From NCBI GenBank assembly GCA_029204225.1, contig CM055111.1, forward strand, positions 10,560,785-10,624,784: DNA of 64,000 nucleotides, read 5' to 3'. Under the pieces are notes generated by a model that saw only the letters and a list, made by a program, of their open reading frames with translations, did not search any database and was not told the DNA's origin. A program made the position numbers and the translations under genes. Of this stretch, positions 44,749 to 57,367 are shown piece by piece (positions within the stretch are counted from its first letter, which is position 1; each line of letters begins with the position of its first letter). Source of the stretch: Diphasiastrum complanatum. Its lineage: Eukaryota > Streptophyta > Lycopodiopsida > Lycopodiales > Lycopodiaceae.

Positions 44749-46556
44749 TTCAAAGCTTCGAATGAGATCAGTCGACTTCTTGACCGACCAGCTTATCATG
44801 AGTACAATTTGTCTCTCGTTCTAACTCTTGAGAGAAATCATGGAAGCTTTACTGCAGCTATATTATTCTTTCTTGAATTAACATTAATAGTAAGACAGGA
44901 ACTAATCAAAGTAAGTTGTATCACTCATATTGTTCATCGTAGGAACCATCCCTACAGCACATGTCATTGTAGTTTCTGCACAGGATTTGTTTTGCCTACC
45001 ACGATGATGATTTATCAATCAATAAGTTTGAGATCTTCAGCATTGATCTTCCACTTTTATGATAATACGTTTGGTAAGTAGTTTTGATGCTTGCGAGCCT
45101 AGTTCACTTCAGAGTGATATGTGAACTTTACTGGAGCTCTTTCTCAGCAAAATCTAGTGCTGGAAGTCTGCGGATGTTCCTAAACTAGATGAACTAAGAG
45201 AGTATACCTTCAGTATTTGGTGTAAATTTTCTTAATCTTTGAGCAATTTCCTATATAAAATATACGGTGTTGTTTCTCACCCACTGAATGGAACAGGTTG
45301 TGTGAAGGGGTGTTCTGTGCTTTCCATCTGATGTTTCCTGTTATTAATTTGAGTTTTGAAATTTGGTCTCTTTAAGCTGTATATCCTTGCTTGATTAAGA
45401 GGAAGCGACTGTGGTCATTGATTCCAATCAGCTCTTTATTCTATAGTGGCGTTGAGGCTTTGATTTGGGATAACTATGACTACTATTCACAGGAATTCAA
45501 GCAGCAGAATAGCAAACATCAAACCTCATATTTGTTAGCGTACTGGCAATAGCACAGTCTTTCAATTTTTTATACTACAGCCCTGTGTAGTGTGTATTGT
45601 GCAAATCAGCCTGTCAACTGTAGTGGGACAATGCTTTACTCTTCCCATCTAACCACCCGAAATGGCCTTAATTCTAAAAACTGGATATGCTCACCTTACA
45701 GAGGTAAGATATGCTGTGTAATGGAAATTGGGTTCATCAGGCAGACCACCTGATCCAAATAAGAATTCGGCTGATTTGTTAGCACTTTACTTTGTCACAC
45801 TCTTGAAGTATGTGAAATGTTGAGTCTTTAAAGATAAAAGATAGAGTCAATAAAGGAGCAATGCATGCTGCTGAACTTTTATATGTAAAATATCAGGATG
45901 CCATACAGTTTAACTACTATGTCACCACTTTTTCCATGATAGAGAATGAAAAAGTTGTCAAGTCACCAAGCTACTAATTAGTTCATGTCGGATATGAAAT
46001 TTTCACTTGTGGCTTGCATTAATAGAATGATAAGTTATGTTTTCAAAATAAGCCTGATGTGTGAAAGTAACACTTCTCTAAAGGTCAAGATATTGCATCA
46101 GTGTGGGTATATATTAATAACATTTGGAATTTTGTGATAAATACCTCATCAAATCTGAACAAATCTCATGACTTGAGTCAAACCGCCAATGGTAAATGTT
46201 GATGTTGATGGTGATATTATACAGCATTGTAGTATAAGTCATACACATCATTGTAGTACTCATACACATACGTCATGTAAATCTAATGTTGACACTTGTG
46301 ATATATCTTCAAGTATCAAGATGTTCACATCAATGTGAATGCAAAATCAAATTGGGGGAGAGACGCTATGTGGCAATGGAAATGGACTTTCCTCATTTTA
46401 GGTGGACTCTTCATATAAAGGACCCATATATTTTACAAAGAGAAAATGAAGCAATCTTAATAGCATACTTTTCACTTCTTTGAATAAACAAGCATGTACC
46501 AGATCCTAGAAAATTATTGGAACTTCTCTTTGATACTTAGAGAAGTTCTAAACCTT
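44749..46556. other. downstream intergenic region, nothing recognised
   Basis: It presumably holds the 3' UTR of the preceding gene at its start. AT-rich, with no convincing exon, repeat or transposon motif. Confidence 0.45.
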
Positions 46557-46582
46557 ACATATATATATATATATATATATAT
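46557..46582. repeat. (AT)n microsatellite
   Basis: Thirteen AT units, in sequence otherwise lacking features. Confidence 0.95.
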
Positions 46583-46675
46583 ACTAGTAAAGAGTGCTCG
46601 TCGTTGACGGGCAATGGCACGCACATGGTCGATGGCGGACGTGCATCAATGCCAGATGTGTGCACACACGCATGC

Positions 46676-46856
46676 ATGTGTGTGTGTACGTGCCCTAATG
46701 GCTTTGTGTGTGTGTGTGTGTGTGTGGGCGCGCACATGTTTACGGAGTGTGTGTGAGTTTAGGGAGTGTGTGTGTGTGTGGGTTGTGGATTAGGATTAGG
46801 CTGTAGCTTTAGCTTTAGGCTTAGGCTGGGTGTGTGTGTGCATGTGTGTGTTTGCG

Positions 46857-46891
<35 letters not shown>

Positions 46892-46991
46892 GTGTGTGTG
46901 TGTTGTGTGTGGGTCTGCGTGTGTTTGTGGGTGTGCGCATTGTGTGTTGTGCGTGTGTTTATGTGTATGTGTATGTGTATTTGTGTGCATG

Positions 46992-47041
<50 letters not shown>

Positions 47042-47100
47042 AGGGTACGGGTTAGAGTGGGTCTTTATGAATGTGTGTGTGTGTGTGTGCGCGTGTGTGT
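46676..47100. repeat. compound (GT)n region with telomere-like words
   Basis: Successive GT tracts (longest about 46995-47039) are broken by GGATTAGG, TTTAGCTTTAGGCTTAGG and TTTAGGGTACGGGTTAGAG. TTTAGGG is the plant telomere unit, so degenerate interstitial telomeric DNA is possible. Cys/Val-rich frames here are repeat artefacts. Confidence 0.85.
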
Positions 47101-47374
47101 TTGGGCTGAGCTCAGAGCTCAAAACATCCAGCCTACGTGCTCCATCCCACTTGAGTATAGATTTGGGATTACTTTGTTTTTGGAGCATGTGTTTTGGAGC
47201 TCGAGCTTCTCAGAAGGGTGTGTTGACATCATTTGAGACGTCTCTTCTTTGAGCTCGCTAACCTGAGCTCATGCTAATTCTCAAAAGAGCTTGTTGTCCT
47301 AAAAGGAGGAAACTCTTCCTTGAGTCTGTGAGAGACTTGAGCTAAGGCATCTCATAAAAGCTCATTGACTTGAG

Positions 47375-47783
47375 ATGAGGGCCGAGGGATCCAAGTTTCG
47401 GGCCCTTCAATCCATTTCTGCAGCAGGAGGCTACGTTGCTACTCTAACCGTTTGCTCAGTCTGGCGCAATATGCCTATCAACATGGACTTTATGCATATC
47501 GCTCTCATTACGGTTAGTCTCACTTCTAGGATCTCCTTCATTTGTATCTAGATGTGTCCTTAATGCTCCATCGTAGCCTTGTTTTCTCAATGCACACACC
47601 CTGAGTTTATACTTCACTTTCATCTATAAAGCACTAACTGCAAGACGGAGTCTTCTTCAATAACTGAATGAATACCATTATAGCTTCTATGCCTGCTCAA
47701 TGAAGGATGCTACATAGATCAGACTCATTCTAATTGTATGCTACAGGTTTCCAGCATATTCGCCGGATTATAGTTACCACCAG
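47375..47783 (+). CDS. possible small two-exon gene (about 54 residues)
   Basis: Exon 1 (47375-47512) is 46 codons from ATG, with an in-frame TGA three codons upstream, and ends ATTACG|GTTAGT. With the acceptor CTACAG|GTTTCC at 47747, eight more codons follow and then TAG at 47771-47773. A strong donor CCAG|GTGAGC at 47784 would close that exon. The product would have a short basic start and hydrophobic stretches (AAGGYVATLTVCSVW and MHIALITVSSIFAGL), like a tiny membrane protein. A second acceptor (TTTCCAG at 47754) would instead give a 29-nt exon that stays open. I recognise no family, and it could be chance. Confidence 0.35.
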
Positions 47784-48403
47784 GTGAGCAACTACAACAG
47801 GGTTGTTCTCATCTAGTTAGCACTACAATCTAATATAGCATGTGCAACATGTATCTCCACCTTGTTTTGGTAGTTTTATTTCTTGAATTGTGAAATATAG
47901 AAACCAGATATATGTCAACAGCTGAATACATCATTCGACTCATTTGATTTTCAGAGCTAGGTTGTTCTTCTATGATTTCATATGAAGTGGGAGATATGAA
48001 CTTTGCGCATTTGGTTTTGGATGATCTTCGAAATAGTGTTTGCTAATCATCGTCGTCAATTCAGATAAGTAATTTGTCATATTACTACTAAGATCATCGA
48101 AGCCGACTTGAACTCCACAGAGCTTGTACAATTCATATGGGGGAGCACAATATGCAACAATTTATGCAAGACACAAGGTAGTAGCAAACCCAACGGTTTA
48201 TTTAGCAGTGTGCGTAAACATTTAATCTCAATGCTCCATCAATTCTCTTTCTTTTGTCACACAAATAATCTGTCTCTATCTCTCTCAGCTAATTCATTCA
48301 CACCAATCAAATCTCATAACAGAATAATTTGCAACATAGTGATGGTAGACATGGCATCATCCTGGTGCTGAATGCGCCAACTTCTTATAAATTTCGCTTA
48401 GTA
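47784..48403. other. intergenic or intronic, nothing recognised
   Basis: No further exon with matching phase was found. Confidence 0.4.
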
Positions 48404-48677
48404 TCTATAGCCGCTCTTAGATCACATATTCTACAAAATACAAAATGGCAGAAGAAGCAGATAAGTTCAAACGAAATTATATTGCGAGTTTAAAAAGGCA
48501 ATAAAATCAGCAGGGAGGGTGACAGGAAGCAGAAGAGCGCAATGGTGAGGGCGGGTTGGCGCTTGCGATTTTCTCTAGGAGGAGGAGAATGCAGAAGAAA
48601 GAGAGAAAAGGAAGCAAGGGTGGGAGAGAGAGAGAGAGACCCGTCTGCTGCTCCCGATAGAGACCCGCCTGCTGCTC

Positions 48678-48972
<295 letters not shown>

Positions 48973-49212
48973 ATCTACAGCCGCTCTTAGATCACATATT
49001 TTACAGAATACAAAATGGCAGAAGAAGCAAATCAGTTCAAACGAAATTATATTGCGAGTTTAAAAAGGCAATAAAATTAGCAGGGAGGGTGACAGAAAGC
49101 AGAAGAGCGCAATGGTGGAGAATGCAGAAGAAAGAGAGAAAAGGAAGCAAGGGTGAGAGAGAGAGAGACCCGTCTGCTGCTCCCGATAGAGACCCGCCTG
49201 CTGCTCGTGACC

Positions 49213-51770
<2,558 letters not shown>

Positions 51771-51774
51771 GAAG

Positions 51775-52283
51775 GCTTCACACGTGTGAGTCTGAGCACT
51801 GTACACCAGACCCACATTTACTTATATAATGATTAGAAATGACAAGCACGCAAAGAATTACAAAAATAGAGAGCAATTGCACCAATATGAGAGGAAAATC
51901 ACATAATTGCTTGATTGATTTTGGTGAGAGATTATCACCTATATATACATGATCCATCACGAGTTTGAGCAGGTATGAGCAACCATAAACCTATCCCTAA
52001 TGCTAATTTAGGTGGATCTTGCATCCCTACCAAGTTAGGGTTGGGATCATGGAGATCCCTCAACAATGTAAAAGCTACCAAAAATAGCTCCTATTTTTTC
52101 TCTCTTGTATCTAAGCATGATTTGGACTCATTCCAAAGGTTCTATCACTTAGGTCAACTTGAGAACATCCTTATGAATGGAATTCTATGCTATTTGGCAC
52201 GTGTGACATGCCACATCATGACCATCTAACTATATAAAAGTCATATGAGCAAAACTACTCAAGCTAGAATTGTGAATTTTTAA
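51775..52283 (-). repeat. probable copia LTR (minus strand)
   Basis: Read on the minus strand, pol ends, a GTGAGGAGTG purine tract follows, and TGTTAAAAATTC begins. A TGTATATATAGG TATA-like box lies at about 51945. The far edge near 51775 is uncertain. Confidence 0.5.
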
Positions 52284-52296
52284 CACTCCTCACTAT

Positions 52297-52640
52297 TTAG
52301 CTTGGTTCTAACATAGCTTTACTAATCACTCCGAGTGATGATCTGAACTTCATAAAAGGTGTCTTTTGAAGTGGTTTAGTAAGTAGATCAGCTACACATT
52401 CATTTCTTGGAACATGCTCCAAAGCAATCTCCTTGGCTTGCACCTTTTCTCTCACAAAATGATGACATATCTCGATGTGCTTAGATCTTGCATGGAAAAT
52501 TGGGTTAGATGCAAGGTGTTGGGCTGATATATTGTCATTGTAGATGATTGGTGCCTCCTCTAAATCCATGATCTTTAGCTCCACCAATAATCTCTTGATC
52601 CAAAGTACCTCGGTCAAACTATCAAAATTCACCACTATAA
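52297..52640 (-). pseudogene. copia RNase H C-terminal fragment
   Basis: LTEVLWIKRLLVEL, then IYNDNISAQHLASNPIFHAR and SKHIEICHHFVREKV, then ADLLTKPLQK and a FRSSLGV end are standard copia RNase H/C-terminal motifs (the DN in IYNDN is a catalytic position). The upstream part is missing. The lineage differs from the copia at 36.9 kb. Confidence 0.88.
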
Positions 52641-54207
52641 CAAGTTTGTTTGGATTTCATTCAAGAAGTCGACAAATCAATGTTTAGAAAGAACCCACAT
52701 GCCAACGAAAATGCATTCTTAGCAAACAATGCATGTTGGCAAAAACAACCAAAAAACACAAATTGCCAATCCATTACCATTTCCATGCATAGTTCACTCA
52801 ACTGCTATATTAAAAATCCAAAGCCCAAAATATCTGCAAAAATTCCCTTTTCATGGGAAAATAACAAGGGCCCCATCGAAAAAAATAAAGAAACTAATTT
52901 TTAATAAGTGTTCAAATGAAGCAGAAGATAAAAGATCAAAAATTCCTATCCTGAGTCGACAATCTATTCTTTCCCTAGAGAAGACACCCATTTTAGGGCA
53001 TTATCAGATTCAATGCTTGGCAAGTGCAACAACAACAACACTTGTTACTCATCCAAGACTAAAAAATGGGGAGCCAATCCAACGTCCTTGTTTCAGATTT
53101 GATTCCTACTTACTCTCTCGTGTTAGAGTGACATCCTCTATACCTTTTGTCTCTCCTCCACTCCATTGGTAATGTCTCTTCTAATTGGTTGATGGAGTTA
53201 ATTTGCCATTGGCAACACAACTTGTGAGAAAATGAGGTAAGTTTAAGGAACAAGCTTGAGTTGCCCCTAAGTGGCTAAGGGTCTTTGCCACCTCATGTGT
53301 GACATGGTGGCAACTCAAATTGAAGAGGGGGAAGGCTCTTTTTGAACACGCAGACCACCAGTGACACCCTTTATTCAAAATAAATGACTTGCTTGGCTAC
53401 CCAATCTCAAACCACTCTTAGAAGCATCTTCACATGTAAATTGGTTGACATAAAAGATGGGTTGGACGAATAGGATCCAACGAGTTGATCTTCCTAAAAT
53501 AACTATGTGGTCCTAGTATCCATCGCACACGTGGAGGTCAAGTACTCCTGGACACATGCCAACGTCATGCATTGGTTTATGTATAACACATGAAGACACC
53601 GTTAGGGGCCCTTCACATGCAACCCCACCTAGCCCATTCTTGATGGGTTCTAGGGTGAGGTTGCTTGCCACCTTCACATGTGCGTCGTCAGTACCTTACT
53701 TGGGAACATATTAGACTTCCCACCACCCATCTACAAGCTCATGTGTGGATCTTCATTGGTGGGTTTCAAACTCGAACACCAAGTTGGCAAACACGTTGTC
53801 CCACTTTCCATGTCCACATCAAATGATCTCATATGACCTTTCCATCGAAAAATGACTCTCTCAATGGGTGGATCCAAACACCCATGCATGTGTCCCTCAA
53901 CTCAGATCTTTTATGAGGAAAAAGCTTTGCTTCTCCACTCGTGATTCATAGGTTTCTTTGGGCTGTTTTTTCTAGGCCCAAGACACGCGAGAATGCCTTA
54001 GACGTGGGTTCTCTTGGACTCTACACTTTCAAACCCAAAAAAAGGTTCGTTATCTTATCTCGTCCCCAACCGTCTATTCTATTACGTTATTGTCTTATTT
54101 TCTTCTTCCTCTCCTTCACGTTCATCAGTATCTGCCTAGCAGGCTTTGATGCTCGCTTATGCTCTTTCCTCGTGCTCCTGCTGCTGTTGCAGCAGTGAAC
54201 GCCCCAG
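52641..54207. other. intergenic, nothing recognised
   Basis: Frames on the plus strand (for example 52729-53172) are low-quality Lys/Pro/Ser-rich sequence without motifs. CACATG and CCACC words are frequent at 53.5-53.9 kb. Confidence 0.4.
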
Positions 54208-54361
54208 CAGAATTCTGCTTCATAGCAATTTGAGCTAGTCTACAGTGGCTGCCCTCAAGCTCAGCAGTTGGAGCTAGTCTACAGCAGAATTCTGCTTCAT
54301 AGCAATTTGAGCTAGTCTACAGTGGCTGCCCTCAAGCTCAGCAGTTGGAGCTAGTCTACAG
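54208..54361. repeat. 77-bp perfect tandem duplication
   Basis: CAGAATTCTGCTTCATAGCA begins at 54208 and again at 54285. Both 77-bp units appear identical. A partial third unit (CTACAGTGGCT...CTCAAGCTCAGCA) follows to about 54381. It lies 190-360 bp before the ATG of the CCS1-like exon. Confidence 0.93.
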
Positions 54362-54568
54362 TGGCTTTTCTCAAGCTCAGCACCTTTCTAATGCAAGCAA
54401 CCCGCATGCAGATGCTACTTTTCTCCAATTGTTGCTTCTGAAAAATCCCTTGCAGCTAGAAATGTTAGTCGATCTTCTTTTTCGCTGTGCTGGAGCTACT
54501 TTTGGGATTCATTGGCTTGAAGCTGAGGCTTACAAGTTCTAGTTTTCGACTGCAAGTTCCGTGGCAGG

Positions 54569-55106
54569 ATGAGCATGTCTTTTATGGGTTTGGGTAGTCT
54601 CAAGCCATTCCAAGCTTTATTGGGTACAAAGCGATGGTCTCTGCCCCCGCCTGGAGATGGTTTACGTGCAGACATTCTTCTTGTTGCCGATGCATCAGGA
54701 TGTAGCAATGGCTCCTCTCTTCCTTTTTTCTTTTACGGCTCAGCTCGTGCTGAAATATCTTTGAGAAGGAACATTCAAACTCAGCAAAATTCAAATCTCA
54801 CTTCAAAAGCTTTCTCATCCGATTTCTCTTGGAAGAGGACACGCACGGCAGCTCTTGCTGCTCCGCCCACAGAAGCTCTACATGGATCCGGTGCACCAGA
54901 ACTATCAGCAGAAGAAGCGCCGGCAAAAGACAGTCAATTCAGTAGGATTGAGAATGAAAGCTTGTTGCACAAAGATTTCACAAGTGAAGGAATTTCTAGA
55001 CGATTACCTCTGTTGCAGGTGCTACAGAGAAAAGTTCTACGGCAACTATCGTCGTTTTCGCTTGCAATTGGCGAACTCTTTGCAATAGCTGCTCTCTCTG
55101 CACTTG
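54569..55106 (+). CDS. CCS1: first exon of a CCS1-like plastid cytochrome c assembly protein
   Basis: The frame opens with MSMSFMGLGS and has a long Ser/Arg-rich, acid-poor N-terminus (residues about 1-100), as expected for a plastid transit peptide. It ends RKVLRQLSSFSLAIGELF-AIAALSALG. This resembles, from memory, the start of the ResB-type membrane core of Arabidopsis CCS1 (LPLAIxEMFxIAALxALG). CCS1 works with CcsA to deliver and attach haem to c-type cytochromes in the thylakoid lumen. The exon stops at CTTG|GTAATT (55106/55107) at the conserved boundary. I could not find the next exon, so intron 1 would be longer than 8.9 kb and contain the LINE at 57-63.5 kb. The identity rests on about 25 residues. 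Confidence 0.55.
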
Positions 55107-55174
55107 GTAATTCTGAGCTCCATACTTAGGTTTAAAATCCGTTCATTTTTTGAACCGCTAAGATTCACAAGATG

Positions 55175-55178
<4 letters not shown>

Positions 55179-55236
<58 letters not shown>

Positions 55237-55290
55237 TTAATGTCTCGTCTATACCCACAGGTATCAAGACATAAATAGTAAAGCTCAAGC
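55179..55290 (-). mobile_element. very short LINE 3' end (copy D) with (CT)n tail
   Basis: In minus orientation: GTCTTG, the hairpin ATACC-TGTG-GGTAT (55251-55264), AGACGAGACATTAATAAAT, then (CT)n (55232-55179). It is the same layout as the other LINE 3' ends with a different stem sequence. No coding part is left. Confidence 0.8.
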
Positions 55291-57062
55291 GTGTAGAATC
55301 TCAAGTGTGTAGAAACTTAGGGAGCTTAGAAAAAAACCTCTCTATAGAAAATATCAGAATTAAACAACATATCTCTGAAGAAGCTCAATCTCCTCGTGCT
55401 CAGTAATGTATATACAATGTCCAATAACAATACTCTAAAGTTGGATTCACATGGAAAAGGTCAAGCCAAAATATGAAATTACCCTCCAATTTGAAAGCCC
55501 AGGTCCTTCCATGTCATTCCATGTGAAAGCCCATTTCATTTGGAGGCAAGAGCATTCAATGTCTAAATTCAAGTTCAATAAGGCATTTCTATTTTTTATT
55601 GGAGGGGAGAGAAAGGGCCCACTTCTTACCCCACCGTGGTAGAGATAAAAAACAGCAAGGAAAGTGAGGGTATTGCCACCAAAGTGGATGCCAAAAGTGG
55701 ATAAAGGCTGCCTCTTAAAAAATTCAGCAAGTGTGACCATGTAAGCTAGGGTGCCAGCCAACAAGTAGGCACAAATGCTGCCAAAAGTAATAAAAATCTA
55801 GCACTTAATGTCGCCAAAGACATTGTGAAGTAGCATGCCAACTAAGAAGGAGGTCCCAATGTCAAAGAGAAACATGTAAGGTAGGGAGCAGGAAGTGAAA
55901 ATGCTGCCAAAAAGTGGATGAAGTAGGGCGCGACCCTCCAAAAAAAGTGCTATGATATCAAGCTATGAATAAAAAATCATGGATTTTTGGTGACAATACA
56001 CGAGTCAATCTAGCAATCGTTTATGAAGAGTGATAAAGAACATTACATATCATCAATGGCTAAGGCCCTACATACAACCAATAGCAAAGGTAAGACTTCT
56101 CCAATGAAGAGCCCAAGCGATACCAAATCACAAGCTGAAAAATGAATGTACATACCCCCTCGATCTAAGAGTTTGAAAATCAAGGAAGGCATAGCCCTCT
56201 GGTCAAACATACAGCCGTCTAACCATAGTCATTGCATGCACGTTGGCCCTCATGGGTTGACTTGGTCAGTTACACGTCGAATCTACATGCCTTGCCGCAC
56301 GACTGATAGCATGTGTACTCACTAGGTACCTATAGTGACACACCCAATGACCTATAATATCGTCGAGTGCCTAGACCAAGGTGTGAGTCATGGGTTGTGC
56401 CTCACCATTGCTGGTTACTTGACCCTCTTGGTCATTGGCCCTTCTAGGGTATGTTAGGGCCACAACTGGTGCCTAACAACATGAATAAAAGGGCTCGTGG
56501 CTAACAAATGAATAATAGAGCTCTATATGTTTCACAAAAGCATGGGGAGGCAAGTAAAATGAGACGATTCCATAACTTAAGGGTTTGCTTTTCATTTGGT
56601 TGAAATTAGTGTGATTTGGCTAGAAAACAACCCTATTATGCATTCTGAAAAGGTTGATTTGATTGGTTTTTTGCTTTCTTGGCAACCATTTTCTACTAAA
56701 GAATTCATAGAAGCCACAATAGTTTTTTGCTAACCAATTTTTGCACATAGAACCATAAAAAATGTTCTTCTTTTATGACAATAGAAGAAAATTTTACAAT
56801 TTGACTGTCTCCAAGTCTTTTGGAAGCCAAAATAATTTTTTTCTTCTGGTCTTTAAAGAAACAATTCCCATGCACTCCCATTGTGTATGGAATTGTAGGG
56901 AAGGTGGGGGCAAGGGGGTCCCTCCGGTCGCCCACGAGAGGGAGGTTACCCTTGTCCCTTCCTTCTCTCTTAATAGGAGGCCGTGCTAAAGAAGGGAGTT
57001 TCCATGAACCATGGTTCGAACTGATGAATTTTAGCCTGAGGCTTGATTTGGGCCAGTCCACC

Positions 57063-57065
<3 letters not shown>
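55291..57065. other. probable intron or intergenic DNA, nothing recognised
   Basis: No CCS1 second exon (expected to encode a DFYFQK- and GFFTWRW-like sequence) was found on the plus strand. Confidence 0.4.
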
Positions 57066-57131
<66 letters not shown>

Positions 57132-57139
57132 AAGAAAGC
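57066..57139 (-). repeat. LINE tail: (CTTT)3(CT)n
   Basis: In element orientation the 3' UTR ends TTAATAAAG, then CTTTCTTTCTTTC, then about 30 CT units. It replaces a poly(A) tail. Confidence 0.9.
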
Positions 57140-57157
57140 TTTATTAACGTCTTTTGG

Positions 57158-57171
57158 GCACCCGTGGGTGC
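57158..57171 (-). other. LINE 3'-UTR hairpin, copy C
   Basis: GCACC-CGTG-GGTGC is a 5-bp stem with a 4-nt loop, flanked in element orientation by GTCTTGT and CCAAAAGACGTTAATAAAG. GTCTT and AAGAC can again form an outer stem. Confidence 0.87.
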
Positions 57172-57367
57172 ACAAGACCAAAAAGAAAATATGTACAAGC
57201 AACAGTGGGAGCATCATCCATAGGAGGACGTGGCCGTAAAATGCTATAAACTAGCTATGAATGAAAGTAGAACAAAGCATAAGTGAAATAAGCCCACAGT
57301 ATAACAGAAGAACTACAGAAAAAGTACCAATGCCCACAACCCGGGCCAAGTGGAGAATAAGTACATA

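Noticed and set aside
46766-47252. Cys/Val-rich frames of 130-156 codons
   Set aside because: Created by (GT)n repeats, with no coding character outside the repeat.
52729-53172. 147-codon frame on the plus strand
   Set aside because: Low-complexity composition, no motif or domain, and no start context or splice logic suggesting a gene.
53941-54198. 85-codon hydrophobic frame as a membrane protein
   Set aside because: It ends in a Leu/Gln run made by CTGCTG repeats, shows no conserved motif, and lies just before the 77-bp duplication.
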